Below are positions 1 through 7,319 of a DNA stretch of 22,186 nucleotides, in pieces (position 1 is the stretch's first letter; each line of letters begins with the position of its first letter). The notes beneath the pieces are model-generated. The model was given only the letters and a program-made list of their open reading frames with translations, did not search any database and was not told where the DNA came from. Position numbers and translations under genes: made by a program. Source of the stretch: JALYJG01 sp033763555 (GTDB taxonomy: Bacteria; Pseudomonadota; Alphaproteobacteria; UBA9219); assembly GCA_033763555.1 (NCBI GenBank), contig JANRKK010000042.1, positions 1 through 22,186 of the forward strand, given 5' to 3'.

Positions 1-622
1 GAGCAAGCGCCTCGGTACCCTCAGCGTCGCCAGCCTGCGCGATGAGATGGAAATCGAACCGATGACGGTCAATTCCCTGCTCGCCAAGCTGGGCACATCG
101 GAATCCGTCGCACCGCGCCTGTCGCTGGAAGAACTGGCACAGGAATTCGCCATCGACAAAATCTCCCACGCCACGCCGAAATTCGATCTGGAGGAGCTGA
201 GCGCGCTGAACGCCAAAATCCTGCATATTCTCCCCTATGCCGTGGCGCGGCCGAAGCTGGAAGCGCTCGGCCTCGGCATGATCGATGAGAGTTTCTGGAA
301 TGTTGTGCGCGCGAATCTGGAAAAGCTCAGCGATATTCGTCAGTGGTGGCAGGTGGCGCAGGGGCCTATCACACCCGTAATTGCCGATGCAATTTTCGCA
401 GACGCCGCCGCCCAGGCCCTGCCCGCCGCGCCGTGGAATCAGGATAGCTGGGGCCAGTGGACAGAAGCCGTGAAAAGCAAAACAGGCCGCAAGGGCAAGG
501 AGCTTTTCATGCCGCTGCGCCTCGCTCTAACGGGCGCCGAAAGCGGACCGGAGATGAAGGCCCTCCTCCCCATGATCGGACCGGAGCGCGTGAAAGCGCG
601 ACTGGCGGGGAAAGCAGCGTGA
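1..622 (+). CDS. gltX: Glutamyl-tRNA synthetase, C-terminal part (5' truncated by window edge)
   Basis: Charges tRNA-Glu (and in many alphaproteobacteria also tRNA-Gln) with glutamate in the cytoplasm. The open frame runs in from the window edge: bases 2 onward read SKRLGTLSVASLRDEMEIEP, so the first visible residues are the end of the class I KMSKR ATP-binding loop. The remaining roughly 200 residues match the helical anticodon-binding domain of GltX, including an SLLAKLGTSE segment that follows the KMSKR loop in alphaproteobacterial enzymes. The catalytic Rossmann domain with HIGH lies outside the window. An ATG at 47 is internal and is not the real start. The stop is TGA at 620-622. I see no hairpin terminator in the 92 bases before the next gene. 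The identification is firm; which tRNA specificity it has cannot be judged from this part. Confidence 0.93.
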   Translation, partial: SKRLGTLSVASLRDEMEIEPMTVNSLLAKLGTSESVAPRLSLEELAQEFAIDKISHATPKFDLEELSALNAKILHILPYAVARPKLEALGLGMIDESFWNVVRANLEKLSDIRQWWQVAQGPITPVIADAIFADAAAQALPAAPWNQDSWGQWTEAVKSKTGRKGKELFMPLRLALTGAESGPEMKALLPMIGPERVKARLAGKAA

Positions 623-714
623 ACGTTAACCATAATTTTTGTGATATTGCCCGAGAAGCAATTGATTGATACGTTTGTTAGCAATATTTGCATAACTTAT
701 GAGGGGGAAAAATT

Positions 715-1059
715 ATGTTTATAATGGCTATACTTCATAATACAGAGACAGACCGTTACCACCCAATCGCATTTCGTCGTGCTCCTTTCCCAGGCAACGC
801 CGACGCAACTACGCCAGCACAACGCTATCGTTCTTTAGGTCATCACACAGAAGGATATGTTTCTTTCAGAGGTGCGCGTAGAAACGTCAATAAGACTTTA
901 GTTAGAGGTAAGGGAGAAATAATTGATTCCGGACTCGTATATGGATGGAACGGCAAAGAAATCCCGGCAATGACGGAGCTTTTTTCAATACCGGAACAGC
1001 CTGAATCTCTTGGCACCAGATGGAAGAGACTTCGCACAGGGCAAGCGCTTCAAAGCTAG
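715..1059 (+). CDS. Hypothetical protein, 114 aa
   Basis: I do not recognise a family. The frame starts at ATG 715, preceded by a strong purine-rich ribosome binding site, GAGGGGG at 701-707, seven bases upstream, which supports this start over the second ATG at 724. The protein is basic and soluble-looking, with no signal peptide or membrane helix. It is rich in Arg, Gly and Thr and has a Gly/Arg/Lys-rich centre (FRGARRNVNKTLVRGKGEII). Codon use and base composition are more AT-rich than in the flanking gltX and lipA, as in the following gene, which suggests an acquired or fast-evolving patch. It is separated from the next gene by about 40 bases on the same strand, so the two may be co-transcribed. 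No function is assigned. Confidence 0.6.
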   Translation: MFIMAILHNTETDRYHPIAFRRAPFPGNADATTPAQRYRSLGHHTEGYVSFRGARRNVNKTLVRGKGEIIDSGLVYGWNGKEIPAMTELFSIPEQPESLGTRWKRLRTGQALQS

Positions 1060-1100
1060 ACAGATTACTTCTCTTAATTGGGCCAGAATGAACCTTGCAC

Positions 1101-1883
1101 ATGGATAATATAAATTTACAGGCCTTTGTAATTCCAAACTCGCTTGCGCTTTTAATGGAAAAAGCAGCTTCCGTTTTTGCGGATATGGATGAACTTGTCT
1201 CTCGCTCTAATGGTCGCTTTACCTATCAAACAACGGGCGGCTTTGTAGAGCTGGAGGATAACCAAGAAAAGCAAAAACCCAAAAGACAAAAAATATGTTT
1301 GCGTCTTGAAACAAACCTTATGTGCAGAGATGAGGATGGGCAGGAAAAACCGCTTGTTATCACGATAGAAGATTTTAAAAATCGTGGCATTTCCATGGAT
1401 TCCTTTAGCGTTTCCGCATCCCCGTCGAGCTGTCTGTCTCGATGGAATGTCAAAGATGGAATTTCAAAAATTCTGGCCGAAAAAAAGCTTATTCCACAAC
1501 GCGGACAGACTGCAATTGATGTCGCCAAATCCTTGCCGTCCCTCGTAAGTCTTGCAGAATCCTTTTTGCAAAGCCTGAGTGAACTGACGCGCCGCTCCGA
1601 AGGCCGATTTACCTATGAGATTACTGGTCGCTTTGTACAAGATAAAACTTATTGTGGCGCTAAATTTTCTGATCCCTGTTTACACATTACAACGAATGTG
1701 CCCTGCACGGATCATCAGGGACAGGAAAAAATGGGCACTATCGATATAGAGCTTGATTACGATTATGAAGAACGGATTACTATCCAAGCACCGTTGTTTG
1801 GTCCTGCTCGATTTTATGAACAAGCAAGTGTATTGCGCGCTGTAACACAAACACTTATCGGCAAAGGCTTGATTCCCGGCTAA
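1101..1883 (+). CDS. Hypothetical protein with internal tandem duplication, 260 aa
   Basis: No family is recognised. The protein consists of two copies of a unit of about 125-130 residues. Copy 1 (about residues 15-133) and copy 2 (about 145-260) share, in the same order, GRFTY (38 and 168), GGFVE/GRFVQ, a TN..C segment followed by DGQEK or QGQEK and a run of acidic and hydrophobic residues, and finally KLIPQ/GLIPG at the end of each copy. Copy 1 carries a Lys/Gln-rich insertion where copy 2 has a Cys-containing segment. There is no signal peptide or membrane helix. ATG 1101 is taken as the start; a TTG six bases upstream is in frame, and no good ribosome binding site distinguishes them. The composition is AT-rich compared with neighbours. 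The TAA stop overlaps the TAG of the convergent lipA by four bases (1880-1883). Confidence 0.7.
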   Translation: MDNINLQAFVIPNSLALLMEKAASVFADMDELVSRSNGRFTYQTTGGFVELEDNQEKQKPKRQKICLRLETNLMCRDEDGQEKPLVITIEDFKNRGISMDSFSVSASPSSCLSRWNVKDGISKILAEKKLIPQRGQTAIDVAKSLPSLVSLAESFLQSLSELTRRSEGRFTYEITGRFVQDKTYCGAKFSDPCLHITTNVPCTDHQGQEKMGTIDIELDYDYEERITIQAPLFGPARFYEQASVLRAVTQTLIGKGLIPG

Positions 1884-2815
1884 GCGTTATTAACCGCGCG
1901 TGCCGCCTGCAGTTTCTTGAAATCATCCCCTGCATGATGCGATGAGCGGGTGAGCGGTGAGCTGGAAACCAGCAGGAAGCCTTTCGCGCGCGCCAGCGCG
2001 GCATAGCTGTCGAATTCTTCCGGCGTCACGAAACGGTCGACGGCAGCATGTTTGGGCGTCGGTTGCAGATACTGGCCGATGGTCAGGAAATCGACGTCGG
2101 CGGCGCGCATATCATCCATCACCTGCGCTACTTCCTCTTTTGTCTCGCCTAGCCCGACCATAATGCCGGATTTGGTGAAGAGCGACGCATCAAGTTCCTT
2201 CGCCCGCTTGAGCAGATTCAGCGAGGTGAAATAACGCGCACCGGACCGGATGGAAGGATAGAGGCGCGGCACGGTTTCCAGATTATGGTTGAACACATCG
2301 GGCCGCGCCTTGACGACAACCTCAAGCGCGCCGTCCTTCTTCATGAAATCCGGCGTCAGGACTTCCACCGTGCAGCCGGGTGAGGTTTCGCGCAGGCGCG
2401 TGATGACACGCGCGAAGTGGTCGGCACCACCATCCTCCAGATCATCCCGGTCGACCGAGGTAATCACCACATGGCTGAGGCCCAGCTTGCCGACGGCTTC
2501 GGCGAGGCGGTCCGGTTCATGCGGGTCGAGCTTGTCCGGGCGGCCCGTGGCAACGTTGCAGAAAGCGCAGGCGCGCGTGCAGACGGAACCCAGAATCATG
2601 AAGGTGGCGTGCTTCTGCTTCCAGCATTCGCCGATATTGGGGCAAGCCGCCTCCTCGCACACCGTGACGAGATTAAGTTCGCGCACCAATTCGCGTGTCT
2701 GGTTATATTCGCGACTGACCGGGGCCTTGACGCGAATCCAGTCCGGCTTCGGCGGCGACGGATTGTCGGGCCGATGGATTTTCTCGGGGTGGCGTGGTCG
2801 GATACTGCCGTCCAT
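1880..2815 (-). CDS. lipA: Lipoyl synthase (radical SAM)
   Basis: LipA inserts two sulfur atoms into octanoyl groups on lipoyl domains, making the lipoyl cofactor used by pyruvate dehydrogenase and related complexes. The sequence has both iron-sulfur cluster motifs. The auxiliary-cluster cysteines are C53, C58 and C64 in CEEAACPNIGEC, and the radical SAM cysteines are C79, C83 and C86 in CTRACAFC. The C-terminal RSSHHAGDDF corresponds to the family's conserved RSSYHA segment that provides a serine ligand to the auxiliary cluster. The length of 311 residues is normal. It lies downstream of lpdA on the same strand but is separated by a 186-base gap holding a palindromic repeat, so it may be transcribed with the PDH operon or separately. 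Its position next to the genes for three lipoyl-dependent components fits its job. The start at ATG 2815 has only a weak ribosome binding site (AAAGAAC). Confidence 0.96.
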   Translation of the reverse strand: MDGSIRPRHPEKIHRPDNPSPPKPDWIRVKAPVSREYNQTRELVRELNLVTVCEEAACPNIGECWKQKHATFMILGSVCTRACAFCNVATGRPDKLDPHEPDRLAEAVGKLGLSHVVITSVDRDDLEDGGADHFARVITRLRETSPGCTVEVLTPDFMKKDGALEVVVKARPDVFNHNLETVPRLYPSIRSGARYFTSLNLLKRAKELDASLFTKSGIMVGLGETKEEVAQVMDDMRAADVDFLTIGQYLQPTPKHAAVDRFVTPEEFDSYAALARAKGFLLVSSSPLTRSSHHAGDDFKKLQAARAVNNA

Positions 2816-2874
2816 AGTTCTTTATACCATAAAAGCTTTCCGCGTCATTTCGGACAATTTCAATAAAATTAACC

Positions 2875-2989
2875 TCCTCCCCGCTTGCGGGGAGGACGCA
2901 AAAACTTAGGCTTGCGCCAGCAAGTCTTAGTTTTCGCTGGAGGGGCTAACATCACCAGCCCTCCCCTAGCCCTCCCGCAAGCGGGAGGG
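2875..2989. repeat. Composite palindromic intergenic element
   Basis: Two GC-rich perfect hairpins bracket a third, imperfect one. Hairpin 1 (2875-2896) has arms CCTCCCCGC and GCGGGGAGG around TT. Hairpin 2 (2970-2989) has arms CCCTCCCGC and GCGGGAGGG around AA, and its core is the complement-type variant of hairpin 1. Between them, bases 2901-2934 form an imperfect palindrome (AAAACTTAGGCTTGC against GCAAGTCTTAGTTTT). The CTCCCGC-TT-GCGGGAG type of unit is a familiar dispersed palindrome in alphaproteobacterial genomes. It occupies most of the gap between lpdA and lipA, where it could attenuate transcription or shield the lpdA message 3' end. Neither hairpin is followed by a clear U-run on the minus strand. 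Confidence 0.75.
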
Positions 2990-3001
2990 GGATTTAACGC
3001 C

Positions 3002-4390
3002 TTACATATGTATAGCTCGCCCATAGGCATCCAAAACCGCTTCATGCATGGTTTCCGAGATGGTCGGATGCGGGAAGATGGTGTGCATCAGCTCGGCTTC
3101 CGTCGTTTCCAGCGTGCGGGCAACGACATAGCCCTGAATAAGCTCGGTCACTTCGGGGCCGATCATATGCGCGCCCAGCAACTCGCCGGTTTTGGCGTCG
3201 AAAATGGTTTTGACGAGGCCCTCCGGCTCGCCCAGCGCAATCGCCTTGCCGTTGCCGATGAAGGGAAAGCGGCCCACGCGCACCTGCCGCCCGGCGGCTT
3301 TGGCCTTTACTTCGGTCATGCCGACGCTGGCGACCTGGGGCGTGCAATAGGTGCAGCCGGGAATATTGTCGGTCTTCAGCGGATGCACACCCTTCACGCC
3401 CGCGATCTTCTCGACACAGACGACGCCTTCATGGCTTGCTTTATGCGCCAGCCAAGGCGCGCCCGCGACATCACCAATGGCATAGACGCCCGGCTCATCC
3501 GTAGCGCCCCATTCATTGATTTTGATATGCCCCTTCTCCACTTTCACTTTCGTGTTTTCGAGGCCGAGATTTTCGCTGTTGCCGGTGATGCCGATGGCGA
3601 GGATCACGCGATCGAAAGTCGATTGCGATGATTTACCGCCCTGCTCGATGGTGGCCGTAACATCGACGGCGGATTTATCCAGCTTCTTCACCGTTGCACC
3701 TGTGATGATCTTCATGCCCTGCTTTTCAAACGCCTTGCGGGCAAAGGCGGAGATTTCCTCATCCTCGACGGGCAGAATGCGATCCATCACCTCGACCACT
3801 GTCACTTCAGCGCCGAGCATGCGGTAGAAACTGGCGAATTCGATGCCAATGGCGCCGGAACCGACAACCAGCAGGGATTTCGGCATGGTTTCGGGAACCA
3901 TTGCCTCTTTATAAGTCCAGACCAGCTTACCGTCAGGCTCCAGCCCCGGCAGAACACGCGCCCGCGCGCCCGTGGCGATGATAATATGCTTGGCGGTCAG
4001 GTCGGCGATTTTCTTGCCGTCTTTTGTCACCTCGACCTTGCCCTTGCCGAGCAATTTGGCCTGGCCTTCAACCACCTCAATCTTGTTCTTCTTCATCAGG
4101 AATTTAACGCCCGTCGAAAGCTGATTCGCGACCTTGCGCGACCGCTCGACAATCTTCTTAAGGTCAAAGGAAAAGTCCTTGATCGTAAAGCCGAATTCCT
4201 CGGCATGTTTCAGCAGATTGGCAATTTCAGAGGAACGCAGCAGCGCCTTGGTCGGGATGCAGCCCCAGTTGAGGCAAATGCCGCCCATATGCTCGCGCTC
4301 CACCAGCGTGACTTTCATGCCCAGCTGCGCCGCGCGAATAGCGGCGACATAACCGCCGGGACCGCCACCGATGATGATGAGATCACTCAT
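3002..4390 (-). CDS. lpdA: Dihydrolipoyl dehydrogenase (E3)
   Basis: A cytoplasmic FAD flavoenzyme that reoxidises dihydrolipoyl groups on E2 and passes electrons to NAD+. The N-terminal FAD-binding GGGPGG motif is at residues 8-13. The redox-active disulfide is C39/C44 in GGICLNWGCIPTK. A central NAD-binding motif (VVGSGAIGIEFASFY) and the C-terminal active-site pair H441/E446 in HPTISE are present. The length of 462 residues is normal for the family. It is the last gene of the tightly packed PDH operon: its ATG overlaps the stop of the preceding small membrane protein as ATGA (4387-4390), implying translational coupling. Its place in this operon suggests it serves the pyruvate dehydrogenase complex in particular; other lipoyl complexes may share it or have their own E3. 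Confidence 0.97.
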   Translation of the reverse strand: MSDLIIIGGGPGGYVAAIRAAQLGMKVTLVEREHMGGICLNWGCIPTKALLRSSEIANLLKHAEEFGFTIKDFSFDLKKIVERSRKVANQLSTGVKFLMKKNKIEVVEGQAKLLGKGKVEVTKDGKKIADLTAKHIIIATGARARVLPGLEPDGKLVWTYKEAMVPETMPKSLLVVGSGAIGIEFASFYRMLGAEVTVVEVMDRILPVEDEEISAFARKAFEKQGMKIITGATVKKLDKSAVDVTATIEQGGKSSQSTFDRVILAIGITGNSENLGLENTKVKVEKGHIKINEWGATDEPGVYAIGDVAGAPWLAHKASHEGVVCVEKIAGVKGVHPLKTDNIPGCTYCTPQVASVGMTEVKAKAAGRQVRVGRFPFIGNGKAIALGEPEGLVKTIFDAKTGELLGAHMIGPEVTELIQGYVVARTLETTEAELMHTIFPHPTISETMHEAVLDAYGRAIHM

Positions 4391-4656
4391 TGCCGTTCCT
4401 TCTTTATTCGATGCTTAATCCAAACTTCCTTGAGCGGCGGTAGAGACAAGGTCGAAACCACATAGCCCATGACTGGAATCAAGGCATTTTCCCATGCGCT
4501 GTCATTGCCAAGAACATTCAAAATCATGACGGCGCAAATATATGTAACGCCTGCAATCAGCCCGCGCCGTGTCCAGCTGGTTTCCCAAGCCTTGTCGGCG
4601 CCAACACGCATGTTGCGCTCCTCGATAACCTGAAGGCGCTCTTCAACACCCGACAT
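4387..4656 (-). CDS. Small two-helix membrane protein embedded in the PDH operon, 89 aa
   Basis: Not a family I recognise. The N-terminal 30 residues are charged and helical (MSGVEERLQVIEERNMRVG). They are followed by two hydrophobic segments, about residues 31-50 (GLIAGVTYICAVMILNVLG) and 58-75 (ALIPVMGYVVSTLSL), and end in a basic tail (KHRIKKERQ). This predicts a hairpin in the inner membrane with both ends on the same side, probably cytoplasmic by the positive-inside rule. Its ATG overlaps the pdhC stop as TGATG, and its TGA overlaps the lpdA ATG, so it is translated in lockstep with E2 and E3. That makes it a real gene and a candidate partner or membrane tether of the complex, but this is inference from context only. 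Confidence 0.82.
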   Translation of the reverse strand: MSGVEERLQVIEERNMRVGADKAWETSWTRRGLIAGVTYICAVMILNVLGNDSAWENALIPVMGYVVSTLSLPPLKEVWIKHRIKKERQ

Positions 4657-5921
4657 CAGACAACCAGACTGTAGGGTTTTTCGATCAATGGCTTGAAGGC
4701 CGCAAGGAATTCTGCGCCGACCGCGCCATCGACCGAGCGGTGATCAACCGACAACGTGCAGCTCATCACCGTTGCCACTGTCACCTGCCCGTTTTTCACC
4801 ACGGCACGCTGTTCGCCCGCACCGACGGCAAGGATGCAGGACTGCGGCGGGTTGATGATCGCCGAAAATTCCTTGATGCCATACATACCGAGGTTGGAAA
4901 TCGTGAAACCGCCGCCGAGGAATTCCTCCGGCCGCAATTTGCCTTCGCGCGCCCGAATGCCAAGATCTTTCATCTCAGTGGAAATCTGCGCTAGCGATTT
5001 GGTATCGGTTTTCTTGATAATCGGCGTGACCAGCCCCTGCGGCGTTGCGACGGCCACCGACACATCGACATCCATGTATTGCAGAATGGCGTCTTCGGTC
5101 CATGAAGCATTGGCCGCCGGAACTTTCTTCAACGCCAGCGCCACGGCGCGGATGACGCAGTCATTCACCGAAACTTTGCTGGATGAAACTTCGTTGATGC
5201 TCTTACGCAGCTCCAGCAACGCATCGATTTCGCAATCAATCGTCAGATAGAAATGCGGCACCAATTGCTTGGATTCCGTCAGCCGTTTGGCGATAACCTT
5301 GCGAACGCTGCTGTTCGGCGTCGCCTCATAAACCATGCCGAGCTTGTTGGCCAGATCGCGCGCATCAACGCCCTGCGGCGCAGCAAAACCACCCGAACGG
5401 CCGCCTGCGGGAGCGTTTTCCACGTCAGCCTTCACAATACGTCCACCGGGGCCAGAACCGCGCACGGAACCGAGATTGATGCCGGATTGTTCAGCGATGC
5501 GCTTGGCCAGAGGGCTGGCGACGATACGTTGGCCTGATGTTACAGGCGGCGCCACTGTTGGTTTCGGTGCTTCGGATTTGGCAGGAGCAGCGGAAGCAGT
5601 TGGAGCAGCAGCCTGTGGTGCAGGCGCACCTTTTTTCTCCAACGCCTTCATCGCATCATCAGCCGTCAGTTTGTCTTCGCCCTCCTCAGCGAGAATTGCA
5701 ATAAGACTGTTGACCTTGATGCTTTGCGACCCGGCGGGAACAAGAATTTTGAGGAGTTTGCCTTCATCAACGGCTTCGACCTCCATCGTCGCCTTGTCGG
5801 TTTCAATCTCGGCGATCACCTGTCCCGGCTTGACGGTTTCGCCTTCTTTTTTCAACCAGCGCGTGAGGTTCCCCTCGGTCATGGTCGGTGACAGTGCCGG
5901 CATAAGAATTTGAATGGGCAT
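4656..5921 (-). CDS. pdhC: Pyruvate dehydrogenase E2, dihydrolipoyl acetyltransferase
   Basis: The core subunit of the pyruvate dehydrogenase complex; it moves the acetyl group from lipoate to CoA. Domain order is one N-terminal lipoyl domain (about 1-76) with the lipoylation lysine K43 in ETDKATMEVEA, an Ala/Pro-rich linker, a peripheral subunit-binding domain (about 131-167, SPLAKRIAEQSGINL and GSGPGGRIVKADVE), a second linker, and the acyltransferase domain ending in the catalytic DHRSVDG (H394, D398). The length of 421 residues with a single lipoyl domain is typical of alphaproteobacteria. It starts nine bases after the pdhB stop. Its lipoyl domain closely resembles that of PdhB at DNA level, suggesting duplication or gene conversion. 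Pyruvate rather than 2-oxoglutarate specificity is inferred from the neighbouring E1 alpha and beta genes. Confidence 0.95.
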   Translation of the reverse strand: MPIQILMPALSPTMTEGNLTRWLKKEGETVKPGQVIAEIETDKATMEVEAVDEGKLLKILVPAGSQSIKVNSLIAILAEEGEDKLTADDAMKALEKKGAPAPQAAAPTASAAPAKSEAPKPTVAPPVTSGQRIVASPLAKRIAEQSGINLGSVRGSGPGGRIVKADVENAPAGGRSGGFAAPQGVDARDLANKLGMVYEATPNSSVRKVIAKRLTESKQLVPHFYLTIDCEIDALLELRKSINEVSSSKVSVNDCVIRAVALALKKVPAANASWTEDAILQYMDVDVSVAVATPQGLVTPIIKKTDTKSLAQISTEMKDLGIRAREGKLRPEEFLGGGFTISNLGMYGIKEFSAIINPPQSCILAVGAGEQRAVVKNGQVTVATVMSCTLSVDHRSVDGAVGAEFLAAFKPLIEKPYSLVV

Positions 5922-5930
5922 CAGAAAATC

Positions 5931-7298
5931 TCAGCGGTAACAGGCGTTCTTGGCGGCCGTGACGATGTTGTCCGGCTGCGGCAAGGCCAGCTTCTCAAGA
6001 TTGGCGGCATAGGGCAAGGGCACATCTGCGCCATGTACGCGAATAACAGGCGCATCGAGATAATCAAAGGCTTGCTCCATCATCTGCGCAGCGATTTCTG
6101 AACCAATGCCAGCAAAAGGCCAGCTTTCTTCAACTGCCACGAGGCGATTGGTTTTCCTGACGCTGTTGACGATGGTTTCGGTATCCAGCGGGCGAATAGA
6201 ACGCAGATTGATGACTTCGGCCTGAATGCCTTCTTCCGCCAATTTTTCGGCGGCGGCCAGTGCATGGCCAACCATGCGGGAGAACGCCACGATCGTCACA
6301 TCACCACCCTCACGCATGATGCGCGCCTTGCCGATGGGAACAGTGAAGTCAGGATCGTCCGGCACATCAAAGCTTTGGCCGTAGATCATTTCATTCTCAA
6401 GGCAGATGACAGGGTTGCGGTCGCGGATCGCCGCCTTGATAAGGCCCTTGGCGTCAGCGGCATCATATGGTGCGACAACTTTCAGGCCCGGCACATGCGC
6501 GTACCAGCTGGCATAGCATTGCGAATGCTGCGCGCCGACGCGCGAAGCCGCGCCGTTCGGACCGCGGAAAACAATCGGGCAGCCCATTTGCCCACCGGAC
6601 ATATAAAGCGTCTTGGCAGCGGAGTTGATGATCTGATCCATCGCCTGCATGGCAAAATTCATGGTCATGAACTCGATGATCGGGATAAGGCCGCCGAAGG
6701 CAGCGCCGACGCCCAGACCCGCAAAACCATGCTCGGTGATGGGCGAGTCAATCACACGCTTCTCGCCGAATTCTTCCAGCAATCCCTGGCTGACTTTATA
6801 CGCGCCCTGATATTGCGCGACTTCCTCGCCCAGCAGGAAGACATTCGGATCGCGGCGCATTTCCTCAGCCATGCCGTCACGGATGGCCTCCCGCACCGTC
6901 TGGCGGATAAATTTGCTGTATTGCTTTTCCTCGGCGCTGACGGGCGCAGGCGGTGGCGCGGCGGCGGCAACGACGGACAGAGCTGGACGCGGTTCAGTCT
7001 TGGCGGGTTCGACCTGCGGCGCTGGCGCCGCGACCTTTATATCCGCCGCGCTTTCACCATCTTCCAGCAACACAGCAATCGGCGTGTTGACCTTCACATT
7101 TTCGGTTCCCGCCGGGATGAGGATTTTGCCAATCTTACCTTCATCGACGGCTTCGACTTCCATCGTCGCCTTGTCGGTCTCGATTTCGGCAAGCACCTGC
7201 CCGGCCTTGACCATATCGCCTTCTTTCTTGAGCCAGCGGGCAATTTTACCTTCGGTCATCGTCGGCGACAAAGCAGGCATAAGAATTTGAATCGTCAT
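5931..7298 (-). CDS. pdhB: Pyruvate dehydrogenase E1 beta with N-terminal lipoyl domain
   Basis: Forms the thiamine diphosphate-dependent E1 decarboxylase together with PdhA. The first 80 residues are a full lipoyl domain with the modifiable lysine K43 in ETDKATMEVEA, followed by an Ala/Pro-rich linker to about 125. The transketolase-like beta region follows: REAIRDGMAEEM, LLGEEVAQYQGAYKV, DSPITEHGFAG, then the C-terminal domain with VEESWPFAGIGSEI. An extra lipoyl domain on E1 beta is a known alphaproteobacterial arrangement, so the assembled complex carries swinging arms on both E1 and E2. The length of 455 residues fits this fused form. The start at ATG 7298 has AAAAGG about nine bases upstream, and it begins 21 bases after the small lipoyl-like gene. 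Confidence 0.96.
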   Translation of the reverse strand: MTIQILMPALSPTMTEGKIARWLKKEGDMVKAGQVLAEIETDKATMEVEAVDEGKIGKILIPAGTENVKVNTPIAVLLEDGESAADIKVAAPAPQVEPAKTEPRPALSVVAAAAPPPAPVSAEEKQYSKFIRQTVREAIRDGMAEEMRRDPNVFLLGEEVAQYQGAYKVSQGLLEEFGEKRVIDSPITEHGFAGLGVGAAFGGLIPIIEFMTMNFAMQAMDQIINSAAKTLYMSGGQMGCPIVFRGPNGAASRVGAQHSQCYASWYAHVPGLKVVAPYDAADAKGLIKAAIRDRNPVICLENEMIYGQSFDVPDDPDFTVPIGKARIMREGGDVTIVAFSRMVGHALAAAEKLAEEGIQAEVINLRSIRPLDTETIVNSVRKTNRLVAVEESWPFAGIGSEIAAQMMEQAFDYLDAPVIRVHGADVPLPYAANLEKLALPQPDNIVTAAKNACYR

Positions 7299-7319
7299 CA
7301 GTTAAAACCTTTTCAGTAT

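Noticed and set aside
623..714. Terminator or promoter after gltX
   Set aside because: The gap is AT-rich with several TTGATT/TTGTTA and CATAAC-like words, but no pair has both good sequence and good spacing, and there is no GC hairpin with a U-run.
2873..2990. CRISPR-like array
   Set aside because: The repeated units are inverted hairpins, not regularly spaced direct repeats, and no cas gene is present in the window.
2885..3631. A 248-codon plus-strand frame starting in the repeat and running opposite lpdA
   Set aside because: It begins inside a palindromic element and mirrors lpdA codons; no family resemblance.
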